Shown here: positions 1 to 9,974 of the stretch, one piece after another
Layout: every line of letters begins with the position of its first letter
How positions within the stretch are numbered: position 1 is the stretch's first letter
From: JBDGYW01 sp964518955
GTDB lineage: Bacteria > Gemmatimonadota > Gemmatimonadetes > Gemmatimonadales > GWC2-71-9
Assembly: GCA_964518955.1 (NCBI GenBank)
Contig: CAZFHS010000037.1
Coordinates: 1 to 64,000 of the forward strand
DNA length: 64,000 nucleotides
Reading direction: 5' to 3'
Made by a program: the position numbers and the translations under genes
The notes under the pieces: generated by a model
What the model saw: only the letters and a program-made list of their open reading frames with translations
Databases searched by the model: none
Told to the model about the DNA's origin: nothing

Positions 1-1068
1 GCTCCGATGGATACGGTTTGGTGTGAAGACGGCGAATACGAGATGGAACACCGCACGATCCACGATGTCCACGAAAATGGTTGGCTCACCCTCCGAGAGG
101 TGATCGAACAATCCAGCAACATAGGAATCGTGAAGCTCGGTGACACGCTGCCGCCAGCAACACTGTACGAAACGTTGAGGCGCTTCGGAATCGGAGCCCC
201 CACCGGTGTAGAGTACCCGATCGAGTCGGCGGGGATTCTGAATCGACCGCACCGTTGGAGCGGTACGACGAAGGGCAGCCTCAATATGGGGTACGAGGTG
301 GCGGTTACACCGTTGCAGTTGGCGTTGGCATACGCAGCAATCGCCAACGACGGTGTGATGTACAGGCCGAGCCTGGTGCGCCAAATACGGGATCCGGGCG
401 GGTCGGTCGTTTATGAGACGCAGCCGGAACCTGTACGCAGGGCCATCAGTTCGGAGGTAGCCGCAGAATTGCGGACCGCTCTTGCGGGTGTCGTGTACGA
501 GGGTGGTACGGCAGGTTCGGCGGCACTTCAGACTTACGAGGTCGCTGGGAAGACAGGCACGGCCAGACGCGCCGGACCGGATGGCTATATCGAGGGGTCT
601 TACACCGCGAGCTTTGCCTCTCTATTCCCTGCGGACGATCCACAGCTGGTTATGGTCGTGAAGTTGGACGATCCGAAAGACACGTACGCTCAGGCAACCG
701 CAGCTCCACTGACGAGAGCCGTGCTGGAGCAGGTGCTAGCCGCAAGAACGGAAGCGCTCGATCACACGCGGCTGTCCCGCGACACACCACCTCAGATTGA
801 CGATCCATCGTCAGCTCGGGAGGTCGCCCCATACGCTTTTTCCTGGCCGACAGAGGGTTCGGAAGATTCTGTTGTGGAAGTTGCAGTTCCTGACGTCGTC
901 GGGCTCTCGCTCAGATCGGTGGCACGAGTGCTTCATAGAGAAGGGCTCCGCATGCAACTGTCGGGATGGGGTGTTGCGGCAAGCACTGACCCTGAGGCTG
1001 GTGCACAGGTACCCAAGGGCACAGTTGTGCGCGTCATTGGGGATTCCGATACAGAAAGGCCGAGATGA
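1..1068 (+). CDS. ftsI: Peptidoglycan transpeptidase FtsI/PBP3, C-terminal part (5' truncated)
   Basis: Division-specific penicillin-binding protein that cross-links septal peptidoglycan in the periplasm. The open frame runs in from the window edge, so the membrane anchor, dimerisation domain and the catalytic STVK serine lie upstream. Counting from the first internal Met (position 7), the SSN motif is at residues 36-38 and the KTGT motif at 182-185. The last ~60 residues (starting around VPDVVGLS) form one PASTA-like domain, known in some FtsI and Spo-type PBPs. The stop overlaps the murE start as ATGA, which places it first in the visible cell-wall operon. Family assignment is firm; FtsI rather than another class B PBP rests on the neighbours. 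Confidence 0.93.
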   Translation, partial: APMDTVWCEDGEYEMEHRTIHDVHENGWLTLREVIEQSSNIGIVKLGDTLPPATLYETLRRFGIGAPTGVEYPIESAGILNRPHRWSGTTKGSLNMGYEVAVTPLQLALAYAAIANDGVMYRPSLVRQIRDPGGSVVYETQPEPVRRAISSEVAAELRTALAGVVYEGGTAGSAALQTYEVAGKTGTARRAGPDGYIEGSYTASFASLFPADDPQLVMVVKLDDPKDTYAQATAAPLTRAVLEQVLAARTEALDHTRLSRDTPPQIDDPSSAREVAPYAFSWPTEGSEDSVVEVAVPDVVGLSLRSVARVLHREGLRMQLSGWGVAASTDPEAGAQVPKGTVVRVIGDSDTERPR

Positions 1069-2522
1069 ACCTGGCGGCGATCCAGCGCGCGCTCAGCGAC
1101 GAGAAACTCCTCGTAAGCGCAACCGAAGTCGACACGGTAGTCACGACCGTGACAGACGATTCGAGGCGGGTTGGGCAGGGTGCTCTGTTCTGCGCCGTTG
1201 AAGGAACCGCCATGGACGGGCATCGGTTCCTAAATGATGCACTCGAGAACGGTGCGGCCGCTGCACTCGTTTCGAGGCGGTCAGAGGTGGCTCTGCCCCA
1301 GATAGTCGTGTCAGACGGACGTAGGGCAGCCGGAATAGCCGCCAGAGAATGGTATGGCAATCCAGCGGAACGTTTGTCGCTCATTGGCGTGACTGGAACG
1401 AATGGCAAGACGACTACGGTGGCCATTGCCTGGCACCTACTCAACTCCGATGGCAGAGCGGGTCGGATCGGGACGCTGGGCGCGTTTGACGGTACGAATG
1501 AGCATCTGACAGGATACGCGTCGCTCACGACGCTCGGGCCGGTCGAATTTCATGCGGTGCTCGCCGATCTCGAAAAACGAGGAGTTTCGACTGTCGTGAT
1601 GGAGGCATCGTCACACGGATTAGACCAGGGGCGTTTGGACGGCGCGAGATTTGAGGCAGCCGTATACACCAATCTCACGCACGAGCACCTGGACTATCAC
1701 TCTAGCCTCGAAGCATACGCTGAAGCCAAGATGAAACTGTCGGGGCTCCTGAAGCCGGATACCGTCGAAGTCGTGAATGCGGACGATCCTGTCTGGGAGG
1801 GACTTTCTGACAGAAAAGGAGTGCGGCGACTGCTTTATGGGCGAAGTGCTGGAAGCCATCTCCGCCCCGTTTCAGAACAACTAAAAGCAGATGGATCTGA
1901 GTGCCGTTTCAACTTCGATGGTGCCGAATACGATGTGCGGATCCCGTTGTTGGGCGAATTCAACGTCACAAACGCCATGGCGGCTGCGGCAACCGCTTGG
2001 GGGCTGGGCGTAGACCCCGCGGTAATTGCAGAGAGGCTGTCTGATGCGCCCAAGGTCCCCGGGCGAATGGAACTGCTGGCGTCGGGTGATTTCACCGTGC
2101 TGCGTGACTATGCGCACACACCAGACGGTTTTCGACGCTCCATTGCGACCATAAAGGCAATCACACCTGGCAGGCTGGTGGTATTGTTCGGAGTCGGCGG
2201 AGATCGCGACCGCGACAAACGGCCAGTTATGGGGAGGATAGCGGCCGAAGGTGCGGACTTGGTGGTGTTGACGGAAGACAATCCTCGAACCGAGGATCCC
2301 GAACGGACGATCGATGATATCGAGGCGGGGATGGGGGCCGTGGAGCACCTCAGAATACGCGATCGCGAACTGGGCATTCATACTGCGATCGCTCTGCTCG
2401 AGGCTGGTGACTGCCTGCTGCTGCTCGGTAAGGGCCACGAGACCTATCAGGTAATCGGCTCAGAAAAACTGCCGTTCGACGAACGGACCATTGTCGCATC
2501 TGCGGTGGCGGAGCTGAGTTGA
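1065..2522 (+). CDS. murE: UDP-N-acetylmuramoyl-tripeptide synthetase MurE
   Basis: Cytoplasmic Mur ligase adding the third amino acid to UDP-MurNAc-L-Ala-D-Glu. At 485 aa it is normal length. The ATP-binding GTNGKTTT is at residues 111-118 and the C-terminal DNPR motif at 405-408. In the family, DNPR marks meso-diaminopimelate-adding enzymes (lysine-adding enzymes have other sequences there), so a DAP-type wall is inferred. It starts at an ATG overlapping the ftsI stop by four bases and ends one base into murF (TGATG). Confidence 0.97.
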   Translation: MNLAAIQRALSDEKLLVSATEVDTVVTTVTDDSRRVGQGALFCAVEGTAMDGHRFLNDALENGAAAALVSRRSEVALPQIVVSDGRRAAGIAAREWYGNPAERLSLIGVTGTNGKTTTVAIAWHLLNSDGRAGRIGTLGAFDGTNEHLTGYASLTTLGPVEFHAVLADLEKRGVSTVVMEASSHGLDQGRLDGARFEAAVYTNLTHEHLDYHSSLEAYAEAKMKLSGLLKPDTVEVVNADDPVWEGLSDRKGVRRLLYGRSAGSHLRPVSEQLKADGSECRFNFDGAEYDVRIPLLGEFNVTNAMAAAATAWGLGVDPAVIAERLSDAPKVPGRMELLASGDFTVLRDYAHTPDGFRRSIATIKAITPGRLVVLFGVGGDRDRDKRPVMGRIAAEGADLVVLTEDNPRTEDPERTIDDIEAGMGAVEHLRIRDRELGIHTAIALLEAGDCLLLLGKGHETYQVIGSEKLPFDERTIVASAVAELS

Positions 2523-3886
2523 TGTCCTGGCCGGCATCTCGCATCGCCCGAGCGCTCGGAACAAACCCCGCCGACACCCATGACGTGTTCGCCGCAATCA
2601 GTACAGACACCCGGTCTTTGGGTGAGGGTGACCTGTTCGTTGCGCTGGTGGGGGAGAGATTCGATGGCCACGATTACCTCGCCGAGGCGTGCTCGCGTGG
2701 GGCCACAGGCGCGGTGGTGCGACACGGCACGCCACACACACCTGGCTTGACCTTCTTCGAAGTCAAAGACACGACGGAAGCGCTGGGAAAGCTCGCTCGT
2801 GAGCGACGTCGAGAGACTGGTGGGCCGGTTGTTGCCATCACCGGAACGAACGGTAAGACATCGACCAAAGAGATGCTTGCGTGTGCGCTGGGAGTCCGCT
2901 GGTCAGTTCATGCGACTCGCGCAAATCGCAACAATCTCGTCGGGGTGCCTCTCACGATACTCGACGCACCGGCTGACTGTGATGCATTGGTCGTTGAAGT
3001 CGGCGCCAACCAACTGGGCGAAATAGCTCGTCTCCGGGATGTAGTCGAACCAACGGTCGGGGTCGTGACGAATGTCAGCTTCGGTCACCTGGACGGTTTT
3101 GGCTCGTTCGATGGGGTACTGCTCGAAAAGGCATCATTGCTCGAGGGTGCCGACGTCGCGGTGGTCGGTACGGACCCCCCGGAGCTGAAAACGCGAGCGG
3201 CTGAGCTGGCAGCTCGCGTTGTTAGCGCCGGTTTGGACGAACGGGCCTCATTCTCTCCGGACAGGTGGGAGCTGGACGATCGCGTGCAAGGGACAGTTTG
3301 GGTTGATGGGGTGGAGATCCGCCTTCCGGTGGTTGGCTATCACCAGCTCGAGAACCTCATGTTGGTGCTGGCGGTGGCGAAAGAGTTGGAAATCGATCTG
3401 TCCGCGGTGGCCGCGGCGATGAGTTCTGTGAAGTTGCCGCCCGGTCGATGTGAGGTATTGACCAACGGGAAGATTACAGTTCTGCAGGACGCCTACAATT
3501 CGAATCCAGGTTCGCTTCGCGCGTTACTCGGTGCCGCCGCCGCGATGGGCCACGAACGGCAAATAGTAATCATCCTCGGCACGATGCTCGAGCTCGGCAA
3601 TGAAAGTGCGAGACTCCACGCTGAGATGGCAGATTGCGTGATCGAGTCGGATCCCCACATTGTAGCGGTAATGGGAGAATTCGTGCCCGCGTTCGAACGA
3701 TACGAGGAGAAGTTCGGGGACCGCTTGGTGACAGCATCAGATGCCGAATCGTTGGGGAAGCGAGTAGCCGAACTGTTGTCCGGTGACGAATTGGTGCTCG
3801 TCAAAGGGTCCCGCGGAGTACATCTCGAAGACGCAGTTCCATATTTGCTATCAACAGAAGAGACACCGTGTTCTACCACCTCCTGA
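2522..3886 (+). CDS. murF: UDP-MurNAc-tripeptide:D-Ala-D-Ala ligase MurF
   Basis: Adds D-Ala-D-Ala to complete the UDP-MurNAc-pentapeptide in the cytoplasm. The Mur-ligase P-loop GTNGKTSTKEM is at residues 108-118, followed by central and C-terminal Mur ligase domains, with the AYNSNP motif characteristic of MurF in the second half. The ATG at 2522 shares one base with the murE stop. A TTG one codon upstream (2519) is possible but the ATG fits the TGATG coupling seen elsewhere here. The 3' end overlaps mraY by 19 bp. 454 aa is typical. Confidence 0.96.
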   Translation: MSWPASRIARALGTNPADTHDVFAAISTDTRSLGEGDLFVALVGERFDGHDYLAEACSRGATGAVVRHGTPHTPGLTFFEVKDTTEALGKLARERRRETGGPVVAITGTNGKTSTKEMLACALGVRWSVHATRANRNNLVGVPLTILDAPADCDALVVEVGANQLGEIARLRDVVEPTVGVVTNVSFGHLDGFGSFDGVLLEKASLLEGADVAVVGTDPPELKTRAAELAARVVSAGLDERASFSPDRWELDDRVQGTVWVDGVEIRLPVVGYHQLENLMLVLAVAKELEIDLSAVAAAMSSVKLPPGRCEVLTNGKITVLQDAYNSNPGSLRALLGAAAAMGHERQIVIILGTMLELGNESARLHAEMADCVIESDPHIVAVMGEFVPAFERYEEKFGDRLVTASDAESLGKRVAELLSGDELVLVKGSRGVHLEDAVPYLLSTEETPCSTTS

Positions 3887-4995
3887 CACCGCTGGTCGAT
3901 ACGTTTTCGGCGTTCAACATGTTCAACTACATCACGTTCCGGGCAGCCGGTGCGGCGTCGACTGCGATCCTGATGGCGTTCCTTGTTGGACCCGGCATCA
4001 TCCGCGTTCTCAACGCCAGAGGCGTCGGACAGGTGATACGTGGAGACGGACCCGCGTCACATCAAGCCAAGAGGGGCACCCCAACAATGGGTGGGTTGAT
4101 CCTGCTGCTGTGCACGCTCATCCCCACCTTTCTCTGGGCTCGGCTGGACACCCCGTACGTCATGTTTGCGGCGCTGGCCACGTTATGGATGGGCGGTATC
4201 GGGTTCGTGGACGACTATTTGAAGGTCGTCGAGGGTAAACCCAGGGGGCTCGTGGCCCGTCACAAACTCATTGGGCAGGTCACCTTCGGTGTGGCGCTAG
4301 GATTGATACTGCTGGTTTGGCCGGTATGGCCGGTCGAAGATCTTCCGGCGGATGCGACGACTCTTCCGTTCTTCAAAGACGTATTCGTGCCTCTCACGCC
4401 TCTGGTATACGTCGCGTTCGTGACGTTCATTCTCACCGGCTTCAGCAATGCCGTGAACCTGACTGACGGACTCGACGGCCTCGCCGCGGGTCTCACCGTG
4501 ATTGGCGCCGGCGCGTTTGCCGTATTCTCGTACATATTCGGTCACGCTATCGCGGCCGACTACCTACAGGTGTACTTCCTACTCGGCGCCGGTGAACTGT
4601 CCGTGTTTTGTGCTGCTTTGATGGGTGCCGCACTCGGTTTCCTCTGGTTCAACTCGCACCCCGCCGAAGTGTTCATGGGAGATACCGGAAGCCTGGCTAT
4701 CGGGGGAGCATTCGGCACGGTGGCAATCTTGCTTAAGTCCGAGTTCCTGCTGTTGCTGGTCGGCGGGGTATTCGTGGCAGAAACAGCGTCGGTGATCATC
4801 CAGACTGGAACCTTCCGGTGGCGCAAACGCAAATATGGCCGTGAGTACGCGAGCCAACACAGAGTGTTTCGCATGGCCCCGCTTCATCATCACTTCGAGC
4901 AACTCGGCTGGACCGAGTCGAAGATAGTGAGTCGCTTTTACATCATCGGTATTCTCTGCGCGCTCGTTGCGCTGGCCACCCTGAAGATCCGATGA
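3868..4995 (+). CDS. mraY: Phospho-N-acetylmuramoyl-pentapeptide transferase MraY
   Basis: Integral membrane enzyme transferring phospho-MurNAc-pentapeptide to undecaprenyl phosphate to make lipid I. About ten hydrophobic segments are visible. Family motifs are intact: the Asp-Asp pair in GFVDDYLK, NLTDGLDGLA in the middle, MGDTGSL, and the C-terminal MAPLHHHFE histidine motif. It starts at GTG 3868 inside the end of murF and ends in an ATGA overlap with murD. Length 375 aa is standard. Confidence 0.97.
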   Translation: MFYHLLTPLVDTFSAFNMFNYITFRAAGAASTAILMAFLVGPGIIRVLNARGVGQVIRGDGPASHQAKRGTPTMGGLILLLCTLIPTFLWARLDTPYVMFAALATLWMGGIGFVDDYLKVVEGKPRGLVARHKLIGQVTFGVALGLILLVWPVWPVEDLPADATTLPFFKDVFVPLTPLVYVAFVTFILTGFSNAVNLTDGLDGLAAGLTVIGAGAFAVFSYIFGHAIAADYLQVYFLLGAGELSVFCAALMGAALGFLWFNSHPAEVFMGDTGSLAIGGAFGTVAILLKSEFLLLLVGGVFVAETASVIIQTGTFRWRKRKYGREYASQHRVFRMAPLHHHFEQLGWTESKIVSRFYIIGILCALVALATLKIR

Positions 4996-6338
4996 TTCCT
5001 GACGCCTGGCGTAGCGGTGAGATAGCCGTTATCGGTCTGAGCCGTACTGGGCTTGCCGTAGCAAAATTCCTGGCCAGCAACGGATACCAGGTGTACGCTT
5101 CCGACCCTGACGACTCGGCCGCAGTGAGAGAGGCGGCAGCCGCTGTGGAATTTTGCGGCGGCACGGTCGACGTCGGGCGGCACGACCTAAAAAGGATCGC
5201 CGAGGCGGTTTTGGTGATCCCATCTCCCGGCGTGCCTCCGAGCGCTGCTCCCTTGAAGACAGCGCTCGAAGCTGGCCGCACAGTCATTGCGGAATTGGAT
5301 CTTGCGCTTCTGTTCCTGAAGGATGTTCCTTCGATCGTCGTTTCTGGCACGAACGGCAAGAGCACAACCACGGCGCTAGTCGCGCACATCCTGAACGGAG
5401 CCGGTTTCGACGCGGTGGCCGCAGGCAATATCGGGTACCCGCTGATCGAGGTGGCCACGCTCGCGCCACGGCCGGATTGGATTGTTGTCGAGGCGTCGTC
5501 TTACCAGTTGCACTTTACGTCATACATGAATCCGGGCATCGGCGTACTGACGAACGTGTCTCCCGAACACATGGAGTGGCACGGCACGGCAGAGGCGTAC
5601 TTTGCCGACAAGGGCAGGCTGTTTGCGAATGCAAACGCGAACTCTGTTTGGGTCCTGAATGCCGACGACCCCAAAGTGCAACAACTTGCTGACGGTGTTG
5701 TGGGTGACCACAGATTGTGGAGTATGAGGGGCGCATCGGACGCGTGGTACGACAGCCGAGCAGGCGATCTCGTTGTTAATGGGGCTACTTTGGCGCAGCG
5801 CTCGGATATTTCCCTACTCGGTGACCACAACGTATCGAACGGACTCGCCGCAACGCTAGCGGCAATGGCTGCCGGAGCAACGGTCAAGCAAATACGGGGC
5901 GGGCTCGAGACGTTCCGGTCGCTCAGTCATCGCCTGGAACCGATTCGTGAGATCGACGGAGTGTTGTGGATAAACGACTCGAAAGCCACGAACGTACCGT
6001 CCACCGTGGTAGCGGCAACGGCGATGACGCGACCGTACGTGCTCCTCCTTGGAGGGCAGGGAAAGGGCGAGCCGTATTCGAACATCGAGGCCGTTTTGCA
6101 GAACGGTTGCCACGATGTGGTTGCTTACGGTGACGAACGGGAGAGGATCGCCTATGCACTCGGCGCAACGGTGCCGGTGCACGTGGAAGCTCTGTTCGAG
6201 GTGGCAGTGGCTCGTGCGCGCTCATTGGCCATTGCCGGGGACGTAGTCCTGCTTTCGCCGGCGTGCGCCAGCTTCGATCAGTTCTCCGATTTCGAGGAAC
6301 GCGGTGAGGTGTTCCGCAAAATTGTCGAGGCATTTTGA
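4992..6338 (+). CDS. murD: UDP-N-acetylmuramoylalanine-D-glutamate ligase MurD
   Basis: Adds D-glutamate to UDP-MurNAc-L-Ala. A Rossmann-like N-terminal domain (AVIGLSRTG near residue 13) precedes the Mur-ligase P-loop GTNGKSTT at residues 119-126. The central domain has the NVSPEHMEWH segment and the C-terminal domain carries NDSKATNV. 448 aa is normal. The ATG overlaps the mraY stop by four bases, and the stop overlaps the TTG start of ftsW. Confidence 0.97.
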   Translation: MIPDAWRSGEIAVIGLSRTGLAVAKFLASNGYQVYASDPDDSAAVREAAAAVEFCGGTVDVGRHDLKRIAEAVLVIPSPGVPPSAAPLKTALEAGRTVIAELDLALLFLKDVPSIVVSGTNGKSTTTALVAHILNGAGFDAVAAGNIGYPLIEVATLAPRPDWIVVEASSYQLHFTSYMNPGIGVLTNVSPEHMEWHGTAEAYFADKGRLFANANANSVWVLNADDPKVQQLADGVVGDHRLWSMRGASDAWYDSRAGDLVVNGATLAQRSDISLLGDHNVSNGLAATLAAMAAGATVKQIRGGLETFRSLSHRLEPIREIDGVLWINDSKATNVPSTVVAATAMTRPYVLLLGGQGKGEPYSNIEAVLQNGCHDVVAYGDERERIAYALGATVPVHVEALFEVAVARARSLAIAGDVVLLSPACASFDQFSDFEERGEVFRKIVEAF

Positions 6339-7456
6339 ATCCCATCAACTGGGAGCCTCGGCTGCTTGAAATCGTTGCCGTCACCCTGGTGATGTTTGGC
6401 GTGGCGGCCGTCTATAGCGCTTCAGGTGTACAGGCAATGCAGGATTTCGGTGATGGCAGCTGGTTCGCACGACGCCAGCTGATTGGCGCGATGGCGGGAA
6501 TCGCGGTGTTGCTCGTGTTCACTCGGATCGACTACAGGATCTGGCGACGCCATGCGTGGGTGATTTTGGGATTTTCGGCCCTGTTGCTGCTACTGTTGCT
6601 TCTTCCGTTCACTCAAGAAATCGTTATCACGCGCAACGGTGCACGTCGTTGGCTTCACTTGGGGTTCGTCACATTCCAACCATCCGAGATTGCCAAGTTT
6701 GCTTTGATCGCATGGACCGCTATGTTGGCCACCAAAAAGGGTGACGAAGTCAGGCATTTCAAACGGGGCCTCGTACCGATCATGGTCATCGTCCTGCCGA
6801 TGGCTGGTTTGATATTTCTCGAACCCGACCTGTCCACGGCGAGCCTCGTTGTGATGTTGGCAGCGATAGTGGTTTTTACCGCGGGGGCGAAAATCGGTCA
6901 TTTCCTCGTGATCGGGCTCGTAGCTCTGCCGATCCTGTGGCAGTCGATTGCGAGCGCTCCGTACCGGCTTCAGCGTTTGGCTTCATTCTTGAGCCCTGGA
7001 ACCGAGCTGGCTGAAGCGAGCTGGCAGATCAAACAGTCGTTGATAGCCATCGGCGCGGGGCAGTTGTTCGGAGTAGGCTTTGGCCAGGGGCTTCAGAAAC
7101 TCGGTTACCTTCCACTAGCCTATTCGGATTTTGTGTTCTCGACGATTGGAGAGGAATGGGGCTTCATTGGGGTACTGGTGATGGTACTGCTTTATTCCAC
7201 CTTCATTGCAGTTGGATTTAGAATAGCCCGTTTCGCTCCCGACCGGTTCGGGATGCTGCTCGCCACCGGATTGACTTCGTTGATCGGCCTCACAGCGTTT
7301 CTCCACATCGCCGTGACCTTGTCCCTCGTGCCTACCACCGGCTTACCGCTGCCATTCGTCTCACACGGACGTTCCAGCCTGATGATGGCGCTCATTTCGA
7401 CAGGTGTGCTGATGAACATTGGAGGAGCCGGGCAACGCGAAAGACGGAAGAAATGA
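6335..7456 (+). CDS. ftsW: Septal peptidoglycan polymerase FtsW (SEDS family)
   Basis: Multi-span SEDS glycosyltransferase that polymerises lipid II at the septum together with FtsI. The protein is strongly hydrophobic with about ten membrane segments. It shows the conserved FQPSEIAKF motif, the large loop with SYQ/LGSGGLFG-like sequence (here GAGQLFGVGFGQG) and the C-terminal PTTGLPLPFVSHGRSS signature. The start is TTG 6335, overlapping the murD stop; no closer ATG gives a full first helix. FtsW rather than RodA is chosen from its place between murD and murG. Confidence 0.95.
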   Translation: MNPINWEPRLLEIVAVTLVMFGVAAVYSASGVQAMQDFGDGSWFARRQLIGAMAGIAVLLVFTRIDYRIWRRHAWVILGFSALLLLLLLLPFTQEIVITRNGARRWLHLGFVTFQPSEIAKFALIAWTAMLATKKGDEVRHFKRGLVPIMVIVLPMAGLIFLEPDLSTASLVVMLAAIVVFTAGAKIGHFLVIGLVALPILWQSIASAPYRLQRLASFLSPGTELAEASWQIKQSLIAIGAGQLFGVGFGQGLQKLGYLPLAYSDFVFSTIGEEWGFIGVLVMVLLYSTFIAVGFRIARFAPDRFGMLLATGLTSLIGLTAFLHIAVTLSLVPTTGLPLPFVSHGRSSLMMALISTGVLMNIGGAGQRERRKK

Positions 7457-8544
7457 AGGTGGTAATAGCCGGGGGCGGAACCGGTGGCCACTTGATGCCT
7501 GCGTTGGCGCTTGCCGAGGCGTTTGTTGCAGTGGACGAGACTGTCGAGCCCATACTGGTAGGTGCAAAGCGGGGAGTTGAGGCTTCCATACTGCCTTCTC
7601 GGCCCTTCAGGCACCACCTGCTGTCACTTCAACCGATCTATCGACGTCAGTGGTGGAAGAACTTCCGATGGCCGTTCCTAGCGCTGAAAACCAGACGCGA
7701 GTGCAGCAGAGTTTTGGCGCAGGAGCAACCGGCGATTGTACTGGGTACGGGCGGATACGCAGCCGGACCAGTTCTCTACTGGTCGCACCGAAGGGGGCTG
7801 CCGATTGTTGTCCAGGAACAGAATGCCTTTCCTGGACTCACGACGAGGTGGCTCGCTCGGAAAGCTCGCCAGGTTCACCTGGGTTTTCCGGAAGCAGGAG
7901 AATTCTTGAAGCCTGGTGAGAGAACCGCGGTTCACGAGTTCGGCAATCCCATATCCCCGCCCCCAAAGACGCGCCCCGATCCTGCAACGGCCAGGGTATC
8001 GCTCGGCATTTCTGGAGACCTGCCGGTCCTGCTGGTCGTGGGAGGAAGCCAGGGAGCCAGCGCCATCAACAAGGCTGTCGCAGAGTTGGTTCGCTCCAGA
8101 CGGCTGGACGATGTGGTGTTGCTGTGGAGCACCGGCCACCACACGTGGGAGACATACTCCCGCCTCGATGAAGCGCCGAACAGAATTGTGAGGCCGTTCT
8201 GGGATCCTATTGCGGACGGGTATGCGGTGGCAGATCTCGTCATCGCGCGCGCAGGGGCAATGACGACTGCCGAAATCTGTGCATGGGGCCTTCCCTCGAT
8301 TCTGATTCCACTGCCCAGCGCCGCAGCCAACCACCAACAACAGAACGCCAAGGCGCTGGCGGATGCCGGAGCCGCGATCCACGTACCGGAAGCTGAACTG
8401 TCTCCAACCCACCTCAGAGGTGTTTTGGATGACCTTTTGGCCGACGCGCCGGGATTGGCCAGCATCCGGACTGCCGCAACCACTCGCGGACGCCCGGATG
8501 CTGCCAGCAAAATCGCCAACGAGGTGCTGCAGCTAGTGAGCTAA
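7453..8544 (+). CDS. murG: Undecaprenyldiphospho-muramoylpentapeptide beta-N-acetylglucosaminyltransferase MurG
   Basis: GT28 enzyme that adds GlcNAc to lipid I at the inner membrane face. The glycine-rich GGGTGGH is at residues 7-13. The C-terminal nucleotide-sugar site has the VVGGSQGAS motif, the ARAGAMTTAE segment and PLPSAAANHQQQNA. 363 aa matches the family. The ATG overlaps the ftsW stop (ATGA). A ~50-bp gap follows before murC, the first real break in the cluster. Confidence 0.97.
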   Translation: MKVVIAGGGTGGHLMPALALAEAFVAVDETVEPILVGAKRGVEASILPSRPFRHHLLSLQPIYRRQWWKNFRWPFLALKTRRECSRVLAQEQPAIVLGTGGYAAGPVLYWSHRRGLPIVVQEQNAFPGLTTRWLARKARQVHLGFPEAGEFLKPGERTAVHEFGNPISPPPKTRPDPATARVSLGISGDLPVLLVVGGSQGASAINKAVAELVRSRRLDDVVLLWSTGHHTWETYSRLDEAPNRIVRPFWDPIADGYAVADLVIARAGAMTTAEICAWGLPSILIPLPSAAANHQQQNAKALADAGAAIHVPEAELSPTHLRGVLDDLLADAPGLASIRTAATTRGRPDAASKIANEVLQLVS

Positions 8545-8554
8545 GTTTAAGGGC

Positions 8555-8583
8555 TTTCGCAACTTGGCGGTTTTTCTTATACT
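8555..8583 (+). promoter_or_regulatory. Weak candidate promoter for murC
   Basis: The murG-murC gap holds a good -10 hexamer, TATACT (8578-8583), 11 nt before the murC ATG. The -35 region at 17-bp spacing (TTTCGC, 8555-8560) is a poor match. A start site here would give an almost leaderless transcript. The call rests on the -10 only. Confidence 0.25.
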
Positions 8584-8594
8584 TGCCACCACAA

Positions 8595-9974
8595 ATGGAA
8601 CTGTTCTCACCGGATGATCCCCGACCCATCCATTTTATGGGGATAGCCGGCGTTGGAATGAGTGCGCTCGCGCTCATCGCCAGGCGCCGGGGGGCGGCAG
8701 TCTCCGGATGTGATATGAGCTCGGATGGAACTGCTGATCTGGTTAGTGCTGGTGTGACGGTTACCAAGGGTCACAGTGCCGATCACGTCGCTGGTGCAAG
8801 GGCGCTGGTCTTCACCTCCGCAGTACCCAAAGACCATCCGGAAATGGTCGCCGCGAGAGAGTCGGGCATTCCCGTCGTGCGCCGAGCCGAGGTCCTGGGG
8901 CAGGTAGTGAACACCGGAACAGTGGCGGCGATTGCCGGGACACATGGCAAGACGACTACAACCGTAATGACGACTGCGGCATTGTGTGCAGCCGGTTTGG
9001 ACCCGACCGGCATAGCAGGGGGCAGGGTGGCAGAATGGGATGGCAACGTGCGCCTGGGTGAGAGTCAGCTGTTCGTTGTAGAGGCAGATGAGTACGATCG
9101 CTCGTTTCTCGCTCTGGAACCAGAGGTTGCGGTCATCAACAATGTCGAGGCAGACCACCTGGAGTGTTATGGGTCGTTTGGTGAGTTGGAGTCGGCCTTC
9201 ATCGAGTTCGCAAATCGCGCGAGCCGGGTGTATGTCGGAGCTAACGATCGCGGCGCTGCGCGAGTGGCTCGGAAGCTCGAGGTGCCAGTATCAATGGTCG
9301 GGACGGGGCAGGACGTGGACATCGAGATTTCTTCAGTTTCGCGAGATCGTGAGTTCACCGAAGCGAGTGTCAAGTTGCCTGACGGACCGCTGGTTGAGCT
9401 TCGCCTTCGTGTGCCTGGATTACACAACATACGAAACGCTGCCATGGCACTGGGAGTAGTGTTTTTCCTCGAAGGTGACGTCAGTAGTGCGGTAGAGGGG
9501 CTGAACGCGTTCTCCGGAGTTTCACGCCGGTTCGAGGTGTTGGGCTCAGTCGGTGGCGTGACGGTCGTAGACGATTACGCTCACCATCCTACTGAGGTGG
9601 CGGCCACACTCGCGGCGGCGCGTCAGAGGTTTCCGGAACGACGCATAGTGGTGGTGTTCCAGCCTCATCTCTACACGAGAACTCAGGCGCACGGCGAGGC
9701 GTTCGGAATTGTGTTGGCAGCCGCTGATGTGGCAGTGGTAGCTCCGATATACCCGGCGAGAGAAGAACCGATTCCCGGCGTGACGAGCGACCTGGTGGCC
9801 AAAGCGGCGAGAAGCGCAGGCGTGCGCGTGGAATTGGTGCCCGATTTTTTGGACGTGGGTGCCGCGGTGCTCGAATTGGTGGAAGCGGGTGACGTGGTCT
9901 TGACGCTCGGTGCAGGCGATATCACCAAGGTTGGGCCCGAGCTTCTGCGATCAATGCAGGACAACGCAGCATGA
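8595..9974 (+). CDS. murC: UDP-N-acetylmuramate-L-alanine ligase MurC
   Basis: First Mur ligase, joining L-Ala to UDP-MurNAc. The N-terminal GIAGVGMSAL Rossmann motif and the P-loop GTHGKTTT (residues 115-122) are intact, as is VVEADEYDRSF and the DDYAHHPTEV segment of the C-terminal domain. ATG 8595 is preferred over an in-frame TTG at 8583 because the TTG codon overlaps a -10-like TATACT. Length is 459 aa. The 3' end overlaps ftsQ (ATGA). No murB or ddl follows, unlike many division clusters. Confidence 0.96.
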   Translation: MELFSPDDPRPIHFMGIAGVGMSALALIARRRGAAVSGCDMSSDGTADLVSAGVTVTKGHSADHVAGARALVFTSAVPKDHPEMVAARESGIPVVRRAEVLGQVVNTGTVAAIAGTHGKTTTTVMTTAALCAAGLDPTGIAGGRVAEWDGNVRLGESQLFVVEADEYDRSFLALEPEVAVINNVEADHLECYGSFGELESAFIEFANRASRVYVGANDRGAARVARKLEVPVSMVGTGQDVDIEISSVSRDREFTEASVKLPDGPLVELRLRVPGLHNIRNAAMALGVVFFLEGDVSSAVEGLNAFSGVSRRFEVLGSVGGVTVVDDYAHHPTEVAATLAAARQRFPERRIVVVFQPHLYTRTQAHGEAFGIVLAAADVAVVAPIYPAREEPIPGVTSDLVAKAARSAGVRVELVPDFLDVGAAVLELVEAGDVVLTLGAGDITKVGPELLRSMQDNAA